The notes beneath the pieces were generated by a model that was not told the origin of the DNA, ran no database searches, and worked only from the letters and a program-made list of their open reading frames with translations. Below are positions 8,741-17,207 of a stretch of DNA of 64,000 nt, piece after piece (within the stretch, counting starts at the first letter, position 1; every line of letters starts with the position of its first letter). Made by a program: the position numbers and the translations under genes. Source of the DNA: Virgibacillus sp. NKC19-3 (GTDB lineage Bacteria; Bacillota; Bacilli; Bacillales; Amphibacillaceae); contig NZ_JAGYHC010000001.1 of the NCBI RefSeq assembly GCF_019837165.1, positions 3,286,001-3,350,000 on the forward strand, given 5' to 3'.

Positions 8741-9730
8741 TTATCTCAAGTTAACAATGGTTTCATACAGATCACGCCCATATTTATCAGCCAAACGTTC
8801 ATGTACGGGTTGAACAAGCTCTTCGAAAGGTTCTGTGTCTACCTCTATAACTTCTACCCCTGCTTCTTTCATATCCTGCAACGCTTTTTCTTCTTCTTGG
8901 AAAACGATCTCATTTTGGTAATTGCGAGCTTCCTGCGCTGCTTCTTCCACAGCTTGTTGCTCAGAACCGTCTAATTTCTCATATGTCAAGTCGCTCATGA
9001 GCAACTGTACGTATCCATACACATGGTTTGTCATTATTAAATAATCCTGTACATCTTGAATTTGAGCGTTTGCAGTAAAAGAAATCGGGTTTTCCTGTGC
9101 ATCAATCACACCTGTCTGAAGGGAGGAATACACTTCGCTAAAGTTCATAGGTGTAGGATTCGACCCCATAGCTGTCCAACTTTCAACAGACGCTTCAATA
9201 TTCGGAACCCGGATTTTAACTCCTTGCAGATCTGACGGACGTTCTACTAATTTATTTGTTGTTAACTGTCTAGGTCCACGAATCCAGAATTCTAATCCTC
9301 GTACTCCTGTTTCATCCAGCATTTCCTGCTGCAAATTTTTTCCGGACTCTCCATAAAGGAAGTCCTCTAAATGCTCTAAGTCCTGGAACATATAAGGTGC
9401 CTCCAGGATGGCGTATGGCTGATGGAAATTTGACATTACACCTGCTGCGAGCGCAAAATCAACTGATCCAATTTGCATACCCTCAATAAGGTCACGGTCC
9501 GATCCTAAAGTAGAACTTGGATAGATATCTACTTGTACAGATCCATTTGTTTTTTCTTCTACCAACTCAGCAAACCTGATTGCACCTTGATGCCAAGCAT
9601 GAGACTCGTTTTGAATATGGCCAAGCCTTAAGGTTGTTACATCCTCAGAATTTGCACTTTGTGTGCATCCCGCAAGTACAACAACTGTAATTGCCATTAA
9701 AAGGATAGATAGATTTTTAAATGTCTTCAC
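8741..9730 (-). CDS. TRAP transporter solute-binding lipoprotein (DctP family)
   Basis: A 329-residue protein with a lipoprotein signal (lipobox LAGC at about residues 19-22), so it is probably anchored to the outer face of the membrane. The DctP fold is clear: RLGHIQNESHAWHQGAIRF after the linker, GSVDFALAAG, and the conserved arginine segment GVKIRVPNIE that binds the ligand carboxylate, then GVIDAQENPI. In this operon its ligand is probably a four-carbon sugar acid such as a threonate or erythronate. That comes from the kinase and aldolase beside it, not from the protein itself. Confidence 0.9.
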   Translation of the reverse strand: MKTFKNLSILLMAITVVVLAGCTQSANSEDVTTLRLGHIQNESHAWHQGAIRFAELVEEKTNGSVQVDIYPSSTLGSDRDLIEGMQIGSVDFALAAGVMSNFHQPYAILEAPYMFQDLEHLEDFLYGESGKNLQQEMLDETGVRGLEFWIRGPRQLTTNKLVERPSDLQGVKIRVPNIEASVESWTAMGSNPTPMNFSEVYSSLQTGVIDAQENPISFTANAQIQDVQDYLIMTNHVYGYVQLLMSDLTYEKLDGSEQQAVEEAAQEARNYQNEIVFQEEEKALQDMKEAGVEVIEVDTEPFEELVQPVHERLADKYGRDLYETIVNLR

Positions 9731-9742
9731 GTATATAACCTC

Positions 9743-10771
9743 CTAGGCGTTGAATTCAACGAGCACTTTAACAGATTGGTCTTCCTTTTTATCGACAATA
9801 TGAAACCCTTTTGCGGCTTCTTCACTGGAAAGCCGGTGAGATATGACTTTTTCTACAGGAATATCATTTTTTTCTATAATGGATAATGCTTCTTCAGTAT
9901 CCGGTCGATTGTATGTCATACAGCCAATGAGTTCTTTTTCATTCTGCTGCAGTTGTTCGATATCTATTTCTTGCTGACCATGGAACATAGCGACAGTAAC
10001 CGCGCGGCCGCCTTTCTTTAATAAAGATAGTGCTTGATTAACAATGCCTGGAACACCTGCAGTAATAAATACTTTATCAAAACTGCCTCCCATTTCTTTT
10101 TTTGCTGTTTCTATCCACTCAGGTTGATCTTTTGTATTTAACGTTTTTGATGCACCTAACTCATAAGCGTATTCCAAAGAATAATTCAGCACATCAGTAA
10201 TAAGTGTATGATCTACACCTCGAGCTTTTACAGCAGCAAGCGTTAATAAACCAATTGGACCAGCACCAATAACCGCAACTTTGTCCGTTGGTTTTACTTC
10301 TCCTTTAAAAGCTGCATGCACCCCAACTGCCAGTGGTTCCACCAGCACTCCACGATCATAACTAACGGAATCAGGCAATTTAATTACCAGTGATTCCGGA
10401 GAAACAAAGTATTCGGCCATTGTTCCAAGCCACTCTCCCATACCAGGTGCTAAGCGTTCATCTGAATAATTGATGTTTCCTGTCATTTCTCCATCACTTT
10501 CGCCTGTTCCCATTTGTGGTTCGACAGTTACACGGTCTCCAACTTTAATTGAATTTACTTTTTTTCCAATCTCAACCACTTCCCCTGCAACTTCATGTCC
10601 GATTACAACTGGTGGTTGCCGGAATGGATGCAGCCCTTTATACGTATGAATATCAGAACCGCAGATTCCAGCAACATCAACTTTGATCAATACTTCCTCC
10701 TCTTTGATTTTTGGATTATCTATTTCCTTCACCTTAATTTTTTCCGCTTCTTCTACAAATACTGCCTTCAT
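9743..10771 (-). CDS. Zinc-type medium-chain (MDR) alcohol/polyol dehydrogenase
   Basis: About 342 residues of the sorbitol/threonine-dehydrogenase branch: CGSDIHTYKG and GHEVAGEVVEIG give the catalytic zinc cysteine and histidine, EPLAVGVHA the acidic ligand, and VIGAGPIGLL the NAD-binding Rossmann turn. The ATG at 10771 is preferred because AGGAG lies about eleven bases upstream; the GTG at 10783 would overlap it. The region after DRVTVEP, where relatives carry four structural-zinc cysteines, reads QMGTGESDGEMTGN and has none. In this operon it probably oxidises the imported tetronate to its keto form before the kinase step, a job usually done by an unrelated dehydrogenase family. Confidence 0.82.
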   Translation of the reverse strand: MKAVFVEEAEKIKVKEIDNPKIKEEEVLIKVDVAGICGSDIHTYKGLHPFRQPPVVIGHEVAGEVVEIGKKVNSIKVGDRVTVEPQMGTGESDGEMTGNINYSDERLAPGMGEWLGTMAEYFVSPESLVIKLPDSVSYDRGVLVEPLAVGVHAAFKGEVKPTDKVAVIGAGPIGLLTLAAVKARGVDHTLITDVLNYSLEYAYELGASKTLNTKDQPEWIETAKKEMGGSFDKVFITAGVPGIVNQALSLLKKGGRAVTVAMFHGQQEIDIEQLQQNEKELIGCMTYNRPDTEEALSIIEKNDIPVEKVISHRLSSEEAAKGFHIVDKKEDQSVKVLVEFNA

Positions 10772-10789
10772 ACTGTTAATCACTCCTAA

Positions 10790-11410
10790 TTATTGAAATA
10801 ATATTGATTTAGACTCCTGTAAGTGTTTTTTCATCAAAACAACACTTTCTGAGCTGTGGTTTTCCAAAGCATCTAAAATCTCTATATGTTCCTTGTAAAA
10901 TTTTCTTACTCGCATTGGATCTTTATTAAGATGACGCAACGTTATTCTGCGCAAATGATCCTGATAATTTAGCAAGGTACGAGTTATCTCGTTATTTCCA
11001 GCTATTTCACTTATAGAAAGATGAAATTGATGATCCAATGTAGCAAATGCTTTCACATCCAATTTTTCTGACGCAACTTTGGTCTCATCTATATTGTCCT
11101 TAAGTTCTGAGAGCTGTTCATCGGTGATCTGTTTGTAAACAGAGTCACAGTTAAACGTTTCCAGCGCAATACGCAAATTATAAATATCGTTGATTCTTTC
11201 TACGGATAAATCATTAATAATTATCCCTTGTTTAGAGGAAACTGTAACAAAGTTTTCTGTTTCTAGCCGTACTAGAGCATTTTTTATAGGTGTTTTGCTC
11301 ATATTCAAGTCGTTAATTAAAGTGCGCTCTGATAAGAAATTCCCTGGCTGGTACTCTTCTTCTAAAATCTTTTCTTTAATTTTTTGATAAGCAATATCTT
11401 TTAAAAGCAT
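10790..11410 (-). CDS. GntR-family transcriptional regulator, FCD type
   Basis: This 206-residue regulator has an N-terminal winged helix (LSERTLINDLNMSKTPIKNALVRLETE, residues 27-53) and a helical FCD ligand domain with the usual DHQFHLSI and KEHIEILDAL metal and ligand histidines. It sits inside the operon between the kinase and dehydrogenase genes. The 42-nt palindrome at 12803-12844 is its most likely operator. Members of this group usually repress until a sugar acid or intermediate binds. Confidence 0.88.
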   Translation of the reverse strand: MLLKDIAYQKIKEKILEEEYQPGNFLSERTLINDLNMSKTPIKNALVRLETENFVTVSSKQGIIINDLSVERINDIYNLRIALETFNCDSVYKQITDEQLSELKDNIDETKVASEKLDVKAFATLDHQFHLSISEIAGNNEITRTLLNYQDHLRRITLRHLNKDPMRVRKFYKEHIEILDALENHSSESVVLMKKHLQESKSILFQ

Positions 11411-11444
11411 ATCTATTCCTACATCCCTTCTAAACTGCTTTCAT

Positions 11445-12782
11445 TTACCGTTGATCTGCTTTGTAAACATTTTCTAAGAAGTCTGTCCCACCTAATTGAC
11501 CACTTTTTAAAGCAATTTCAAGATTGTTGAACCGTTTATTATCGGAATATGCCCGACATAGTGGAGCACCAGGAGCAATAGATTGCAATACTTCCAGTCC
11601 AAAAATACCCAGTTGTGAGGTGATGAATCCTGAAGTATCTCCCCCTGCGATAACAAGACGCTTTAAGTCTGCTTTTTCCATGATATATTTCGTCCACTTG
11701 CCCAGTTGTTCACCAATATGAATTCCAATCTCTTTGCTGATTCCATGTTCAAGAAAAAGGTCCTTTGTAGAATCAATAACAGGATCATCGGCACCTTTTG
11801 CTGTATATAGCACTACTTTTTGTTCAGTTTCAAGCAAGTCTAATATATAATTCATATACTTTTCGGGAATTTCTTTATCTGTTAACAGTTCAAATGGTAT
11901 CTGTTCCATGTGAAAACCAGACTGCTCTGCATGCTCTAATTGACTCTTGGTTACATCTGATACACTGCCGGAAACGACTAGCATTTGTTCTAGGTTTTCA
12001 GGTTTTCTTTCTTTTTCTTTATTTTTGCTTATCCCTTCTTGGTTCCATTTGTTTCCTAATGCATATTCAATTCCTGATGAACCGACAATAAAACGGGATG
12101 TATTATCTCTACTTTCCCAAACTGTATCACCAAATATTTCCATATGTTTTTCTTCCAGTGCGTCAAATAAAGTGATGTCCGCTTCAGAATCTCTCAACAT
12201 ATTTACTTCATTAGATTCAGAATCCATATCAAGAATTGTATTGGTTTCAATGGTTTGCTGTGTCTGTTTCTGTAAATGAGATGCTAAATTTGCCTCATCC
12301 ATTGGTGTAACCGGGTGCTTCGACATTACCGGGTGTTCATCAAGCCGGTAAACTGTTCCACGAAAGTTAGCAAAGTGATTACCAAATATGGTATATCGTC
12401 CCAATGCAGGAGCTGCGACTAGCAGTGGATAAGTTCCCTTTGTAAAATAATTCCTGGCAATGTCCATCGCATATCCAATACTTCCTACCTCAGGAGAAGA
12501 ATCAAACGTAGAACATACCTTATAATGCACAAAATAAGGGTTTATTTCTTTAAATTTCTCATAAACAGGATCTATTTCTATTTTCATTTCCGATTTTCCT
12601 TTTGCTCGAGCCGTACCAGCCACTCCAATGCATTGAACATCTTCAAAGCGTGCGAGTGTTTTTTCATCGGGGGGCTCCAAAAATAGAATGGTTCGTAAGC
12701 CATATTGATCTAAAGCTTCCATGGCATCCGTGGAACCAGTGAAGTCATCCCCATAAAACGCTAACAAAATGCGATCTTTCAT
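11445..12782 (-). CDS. otnK: Four-carbon acid-sugar kinase (DUF1537/OtnK family)
   Basis: A 445-residue kinase of the DUF1537 family: the N-terminal FYGDDFTGSTDAMEALDQYGL is the substrate-binding signature, GRYTIFGNHFA lies in the middle, and the C-terminal nucleotide part contains VIAGGDTSGF and ALKSGQLGGTDFL. The family phosphorylates threonate, erythronate or 3-oxo-tetronate on the terminal carbon. With an aldolase-type decarboxylase and a dehydrogenase in one operon, 3-oxo-tetronate 4-kinase is the best guess. The ATG at 12782 is chosen as start; TTG at 12785 is possible with the same AGGAGG at 12793-12798. It is the first gene after the promoter. Confidence 0.85.
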   Translation of the reverse strand: MKDRILLAFYGDDFTGSTDAMEALDQYGLRTILFLEPPDEKTLARFEDVQCIGVAGTARAKGKSEMKIEIDPVYEKFKEINPYFVHYKVCSTFDSSPEVGSIGYAMDIARNYFTKGTYPLLVAAPALGRYTIFGNHFANFRGTVYRLDEHPVMSKHPVTPMDEANLASHLQKQTQQTIETNTILDMDSESNEVNMLRDSEADITLFDALEEKHMEIFGDTVWESRDNTSRFIVGSSGIEYALGNKWNQEGISKNKEKERKPENLEQMLVVSGSVSDVTKSQLEHAEQSGFHMEQIPFELLTDKEIPEKYMNYILDLLETEQKVVLYTAKGADDPVIDSTKDLFLEHGISKEIGIHIGEQLGKWTKYIMEKADLKRLVIAGGDTSGFITSQLGIFGLEVLQSIAPGAPLCRAYSDNKRFNNLEIALKSGQLGGTDFLENVYKADQR

Positions 12783-12802
12783 CAAAGATATACCTCCTAC
12801 CC

Positions 12803-12844
12803 TTTTTATAGATCCAACTTAGATCTAAGTTGGATCTATAAAAA
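12803..12844. promoter_or_regulatory. Perfect 42-nt palindrome, probable GntR operator
   Basis: The arms are perfect over 21 bp and meet at AGATCT (12821-12826); the core is ATCCAACTTAG and its complement. It begins a few bases after the predicted -10 of the kinase operon, covering the transcription start and leader. The T-run is on the 5' side of the hairpin on both strands, so it is not a normal terminator. A site for the GntR regulator of the same operon is the best reading. Confidence 0.65.
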
Positions 12845-12846
12845 TG

Positions 12847-12875
12847 ATTCTAACAATAGCGTTTTCAAAAATCAA
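12847..12875 (-). promoter_or_regulatory. Sigma-A promoter of the tetronate operon
   Basis: On the minus strand TTGATT (12875-12870) and TAGAAT (12852-12847) are separated by 17 nt. Transcription would start near 12840, inside the palindrome. Confidence 0.6.
12854..12867 (-). promoter_or_regulatory. cre-like CcpA site in the tetronate promoter spacer
   Basis: The minus-strand TGAAAACGCTATTG agrees with the CcpA consensus TGWAANCGNTNWCA except for its last two bases. It lies between the -35 and -10, a classic position for glucose repression. Confidence 0.5.
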
Positions 12876-13262
12876 TAGTAATTTTAGGTAATGCTAGGTG
12901 TAATATTGACAAATTACTATATAAAGATCAAAGATGAATATACAGTATGCTTTGCCATTTAACTGAGATGTGTTTTATTTATTTAAAATGGAGGGAAGAG
13001 CAAGAAATGGAAACAGGTAGATAGTGTAGGACTACTGTCAAGCTGTTATGGGAGAAATCTGTTTTAGACGCGGAGCGAATAAGAGAGGGTTCTGGCAGCA
13101 GTACTTTATCAAATTTAATAGAAAAAGAATGGCATTAAATGTGTAGACGTCATTGGGAATAATAAATCAACTGCTGCCTTCTATTACAAACATTTATTTC
13201 AAAATCATTAGAAATAAGCATAAAACGAACAAGGAAGAGATTTTCCGATACTTCATTTGGAA
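12876..13262. other. No gene recognised
   Basis: This stretch lies between the tetronate promoter and the truncated ROK gene. Short frames exist, including a 61-codon frame at 13150-13335 on the minus strand, but none has a convincing ribosome site or family resemblance. It may hold the eroded remainder of the ROK gene. Confidence 0.4.
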
Positions 13263-13685
13263 TTAGTGGAGAAGTGTTAATAACTGATTTTTCAAAAAAT
13301 ATTTGTTTACCAATTGATAAGCCGCCCCTTTCCAATATTCACCCAAAGCAGCACAATTGACATCATTATCAACCGTAACAGGTAAACCAAACGTTGTTTC
13401 CAGCTCTTTTTTGATGTGTAACCCAGTATACCCGGGAAGAGACTCCGTAGCATGGATGACTACGCCCTCTCGATTATCGACCTGACCAGCTGTGCTAACA
13501 GCGATTCCGGTCAAATCATAATTATTCTGCAGTTGCTTGGCAATGACTCTTATTTTTCCTATAATGGCCACTCCACCTTCTTTCGATTTTGTGGAAATTT
13601 TTGCTTTATAGCAGATGTTACCCTGTCTATTTAATACACCATATTTAATATTAGTTCCACCGATATCAAAAGCTGCAATAGCCAC
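13263..13685 (-). pseudogene. Truncated ROK-family sugar kinase
   Basis: From the GTG at 13685 (GGGGGAA just upstream) the frame reads VAIAAFDIGGTNIKYGV, the ROK phosphate motif, and continues through GIAVSTAGQVD to a clear DNDVNCAALGEYWKGAA near residue 120. It then turns into unrelated sequence and stops at about 140 residues, where a complete ROK kinase has about 290-300. The zinc-binding cysteine motif and C-terminal half are gone. It is last in the NanE/PTS operon, where an intact copy would phosphorylate ManNAc, GlcNAc or a related sugar. Confidence 0.78.
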
Positions 13686-13946
13686 TCGTTTCCCCCATTT
13701 CAGATTAAAGTTCGCTAAATAAGAATGTATAGAGTTACCGGATGAAAATGAATAAGAGAATGAACAATAATACAGAACCAAGATGTCCCAATATATAGAA
13801 CACTTCCAATCTATTCCCGGCAAATAATGCACTAAATTGATCTGAATCATAAACTATTAGCATGGAACAATTAACCAAACACACTTTGAAGTACTTGTTC
13901 TTTTTATACTGCATACGCTTCAAAAAATATCACAAAAAATCCCTCT

Positions 13947-14777
13947 TTAAAACGTTAATAATATAGCTGTTTTATCATCTGATGAACTCCTATTATCTCG
14001 TTCACTATGATTCATCTTTTTTACATAGTCTTCCAACCCAAGTTCGTTTATTTTCCAAAAAACGCTGATCAGGTCCCCTTTAGGATCAAACAAGCCGTCT
14101 GACATAATTAAAATCTGTTTTAAATCCCTAACATGTAGCATGCCATATTGAATATAATGCTTTGCTTCTTCCATTCCGTTGGCTACTGAATAACCGTTTG
14201 GTATATTCGCCATTTTACGCTGATCAGCAATCTTGTTATAATTATTTTGAAAAAATCTTTCATGTTGGATATCGTTACATTTATGTCTACTCATCTCTCT
14301 TCTCATTTTGGTACGAAAACTAATGTTTTTCACAGTATTAACAGTTAAAACATTAACATTATCTTTATTATCACGTGCCAAAATCATTGTATCTCCAAGG
14401 CTGGCGTAAATTAATTTATCCTCTTTAATTTGCACAGCCGACACACAGGTGCACCATAACTGAGATTTATCATATAAGTCGATATTGTTTAATATCATTT
14501 CTTGTTTTAATAATTGATTAGCTTGTAGAATTTCGTAATGAATATATTGTATTTGATTTAGTGATTCAAAATAATTTTTAAATATATTAGCTGCCAAGTA
14601 AGCTCCATTATGACCGTATTCATCTTTAAATTTATCAATGGGAGTAGAGCCATCCATAACTCCATATATACCTAAGCTATCATTTATAAAATAGGCATCT
14701 TCGCTTTCCTCTTTGTTAAAGCTTTTCTCCATGATAAATTGTATATCTTCAAATGAAGTGTTATTTGAATATGTCAT
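13947..14777 (-). CDS. PP2C-family protein phosphatase-like protein
   Basis: A 276-residue protein with the PP2C metal-site pattern: GVMDGSTP near residue 35, LIYASLGDTMILA near 135, IMSDGLFDP near 230 and a C-terminal DDKTAILLTF. It has no signal peptide or transmembrane helix, so it is cytoplasmic. PP2C enzymes remove phosphate from serine, threonine or other groups with manganese or magnesium. Finding one co-directional with a PTS and NanE operon, 68 nt downstream of the DUF4127 gene, is unusual. The partner it acts on is unknown: a PTS component, a sugar phosphate or a regulator are all possible. No cognate kinase is visible nearby. Confidence 0.75.
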   Translation of the reverse strand: MTYSNNTSFEDIQFIMEKSFNKEESEDAYFINDSLGIYGVMDGSTPIDKFKDEYGHNGAYLAANIFKNYFESLNQIQYIHYEILQANQLLKQEMILNNIDLYDKSQLWCTCVSAVQIKEDKLIYASLGDTMILARDNKDNVNVLTVNTVKNISFRTKMRREMSRHKCNDIQHERFFQNNYNKIADQRKMANIPNGYSVANGMEEAKHYIQYGMLHVRDLKQILIMSDGLFDPKGDLISVFWKINELGLEDYVKKMNHSERDNRSSSDDKTAILLTF

Positions 14778-14844
14778 TTTTTCAACCCCCTATCAACTTT
14801 AAACTAAATCTACAAGCTAAAGGAACGTTTAACAAGAGAATCTA

Positions 14845-16371
14845 TTATTTTTTTACTAGCCACAAATCTATCTCAATTTCAAACATACGGCTCCATGGAC
14901 AAAACAAATTAAATTGAGATAAGGTAATGTTCTTAAAGCTATTTTTGATCGTTGTTCGATATTCTAATAAAATATTTTTTTTAATTTCTTTTTGTACAAT
15001 ATGGTCTTGATTATTTAAATCAAAATAATTTCCATCTAAAGTAGGAAGTAATGTATCAGTAATCTCCTTCCTGACTTTAGACTGATAAAATGCATCATCA
15101 AAAATATGATATAATAAATTATTTTGTATTTCTAACGGGCATTGATTTTCATAGCCGAATACTCCCGCCGCAATCGATGTTCCTAATGTATTTCCGTTTG
15201 TATTCCATCCCTTATAGGAAATAAGTTCATCTAGTACATTATAATCGTCCAAGTATGAAATTAGCTCCAGATCACCACCATTGGCGAAAGCACTATCAGC
15301 TAGAACTACTGGTTTATCCAGTTGAGCCCAGTCGCAAATTTGTTGTGCAAAATACCCTAAATGACGGTAACTGCTGTAAGTAACATCTTTATGCTTCTGA
15401 TTAGATGCTTCTTCCATTACAAATCCTGGAGCATTGATTGCCAATATAAAATCAGCTTCTTCTGGCTTCTCAGTCACTTGACAGCCAGAGGCTAAAACGT
15501 GTGCTTTCACACTTTCATGCATAGGTCTATCTTCATATAATGGAACGATATATGGACCGTTTGTTGAACTATAAAAATAATAAATTAGTGGCTTTTGGGA
15601 TAATAATTTATTTAACATTCGTGCTAATAGTGTATCTCCTACTTCATCTGCACCTGGGTATACCATTACCTTTTGTTGTAGACGATTTTCCTCTATAAAA
15701 CGGTATACTATACTTTGATCTTTAGCCGTATAACCAAAAATGGACGCATCGTCTTGAGGAATAGATAAAAAATCAATGATTCCTTCATCTACAAGGCCCA
15801 ACAACTGAAGATTAACTTGTCTATTAAATTCACGTCTGAATTCATAATCTTGAATGTACGCACTTGGAATTGCTGCACTTGCTTGTTTCAATTCATTCTT
15901 TTCTTGATCATTTATACCAGTGCGATCTTTTTTATCTTGCAAATACGCACGACGAAATAATTCCCTTCCATATTGTGCATAATAATCAGGCTCCTCATCA
16001 GAAGTACTAAATTTTGGTGTACGCATAATAAGGTTAGATACATAAATAGGTATTAACGGATATAATTCACGTAATTTTCGAAACATATCAATTCGACTTT
16101 TTCTTTCTTCCGCAGTTAAATGGTGTAATCGTGATGGTAATAAGCCACCATATATAAGCATTTCTGCAGACAGTACAACTCCATCAACTTTATTTATATT
16201 CTTCCATACAAACCCCCAAATCTTATCTACATCCGCAGCCTGTTTTTTATTACCTAAAAACTGCTTAGGTGGTATAATTAATTGCACATCATCTCTAGTA
16301 CCCACTAAATGTTGGGGATAAATAACATTACATGGTCTTTCATCCAACGGTATATATAAAATAATTGCCAT
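14845..16371 (-). CDS. DUF4127-family protein
   Basis: A 508-residue cytoplasmic-looking protein that opens MAIILYIPLDERPCNVIYPQ, the recognisable start of DUF4127 proteins. It continues with VDGVVLSAEMLIYGGLLPSR near residue 60, SIPQDDASIFGYTAKDQ near 205 and YPGADEVGDTLLARM near 237. Acidic pairs and conserved glycines suggest an enzyme, perhaps of sugar turnover, but no function is known to me. The gene starts six bases after the HAD gene ends and is followed by the PP2C gene. Its place in a NanE/PTS operon argues for a step on an amino-sugar phosphate or a sugar-containing product. Confidence 0.8.
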   Translation of the reverse strand: MAIILYIPLDERPCNVIYPQHLVGTRDDVQLIIPPKQFLGNKKQAADVDKIWGFVWKNINKVDGVVLSAEMLIYGGLLPSRLHHLTAEERKSRIDMFRKLRELYPLIPIYVSNLIMRTPKFSTSDEEPDYYAQYGRELFRRAYLQDKKDRTGINDQEKNELKQASAAIPSAYIQDYEFRREFNRQVNLQLLGLVDEGIIDFLSIPQDDASIFGYTAKDQSIVYRFIEENRLQQKVMVYPGADEVGDTLLARMLNKLLSQKPLIYYFYSSTNGPYIVPLYEDRPMHESVKAHVLASGCQVTEKPEEADFILAINAPGFVMEEASNQKHKDVTYSSYRHLGYFAQQICDWAQLDKPVVLADSAFANGGDLELISYLDDYNVLDELISYKGWNTNGNTLGTSIAAGVFGYENQCPLEIQNNLLYHIFDDAFYQSKVRKEITDTLLPTLDGNYFDLNNQDHIVQKEIKKNILLEYRTTIKNSFKNITLSQFNLFCPWSRMFEIEIDLWLVKK

Positions 16372-16377
16372 TAATAA

Positions 16378-17169
16378 TCACTCCGATTCCCGATTTTCAT
16401 CCATAAATGCGCTGATCCCGGCTTCTACTGTCGAAAACACCTCATCTGCTTTCCTTTTTATATTTGTATCAGCATTGGCTACAGCATAAGAAACATCTGA
16501 TACATCAAACATTGATATATCATTTTCTGAATCACCAATAGCACAAATTTTCGTTGGTTGGAATGAAAAATCTTGTAAAATTCGTTTAATAGCTGCCCCT
16601 TTAGATATTCCTTTAGATAGAAATTCAAGGCTACTTGGACTAGTCATTATTGCATCAACCTGTTCACCAAATCTTGTATCAACAACCCCAATAACACTGT
16701 CAAATATTTTTTTATTACCAAAAGTCAGTAATAGTGTCGGATGGATGTCTTTTCCGATTTTTCTAATGTATTCCGGATCTATAATAGAATGGTCTATAAA
16801 TTCAATATTTCCTCCTCTTCGAGGGGAAGGGAAATACCGATAATAAGCATCCGATATTTCCACACGGAGATTGTTATCCCTTAAGTATTTCACTATATCT
16901 TTTGCTATTCGAGGATCAATAACTTTTTTCCAAACAAATTCATTAGAATGTTTCCTTATGACAGCACCATTTTGACTAATCCGATATGCTCCCTGAATAT
17001 CTAGCTTTTTCTCGATATATTTAATGTCATGATCCAATCGACCCGTTGCAATGATAAACGTGCCTCCCTTTCTTACAAATTCCCGAACAATTGCTATTGT
17101 CTTAGCATTTAGTTTACCTTTTGTCCCTAGTAAAGTCCCATCTAAATCACAAATTATTACTTTATTCAT
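16378..17169 (-). CDS. HAD-superfamily Cof-type sugar phosphatase
   Basis: A 263-residue haloacid-dehalogenase hydrolase of the Cof type: motif I CDLDGTLLGT at residues 7-16, motif II TGRLDHD, a lysine in GISKGAAIKRIL and motif III/IV GDSENDISMF near residue 218. Cof-type proteins remove phosphate from hexose phosphates and related compounds in the cytoplasm. It sits between the PTS IIC gene and DUF4127 with only six bases to the latter, so it probably dephosphorylates an intermediate of this pathway or trims surplus sugar phosphate. Confidence 0.87.
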   Translation of the reverse strand: MNKVIICDLDGTLLGTKGKLNAKTIAIVREFVRKGGTFIIATGRLDHDIKYIEKKLDIQGAYRISQNGAVIRKHSNEFVWKKVIDPRIAKDIVKYLRDNNLRVEISDAYYRYFPSPRRGGNIEFIDHSIIDPEYIRKIGKDIHPTLLLTFGNKKIFDSVIGVVDTRFGEQVDAIMTSPSSLEFLSKGISKGAAIKRILQDFSFQPTKICAIGDSENDISMFDVSDVSYAVANADTNIKRKADEVFSTVEAGISAFMDENRESE

Positions 17170-17207
17170 GGTTCTCCTCCAACCTATGCAACCATTTTCA
17201 CTTTTTC

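Noticed and set aside
13150-13335. 61-codon minus-strand frame after the ROK fragment
   Set aside because: It overlaps the end of the ROK frame, has no ribosome site and no recognisable sequence.
13735-13923. 62-codon minus-strand frame upstream of the ROK start
   Set aside because: It is composed of AT-rich leader sequence between the PP2C and ROK genes and shows no family resemblance.
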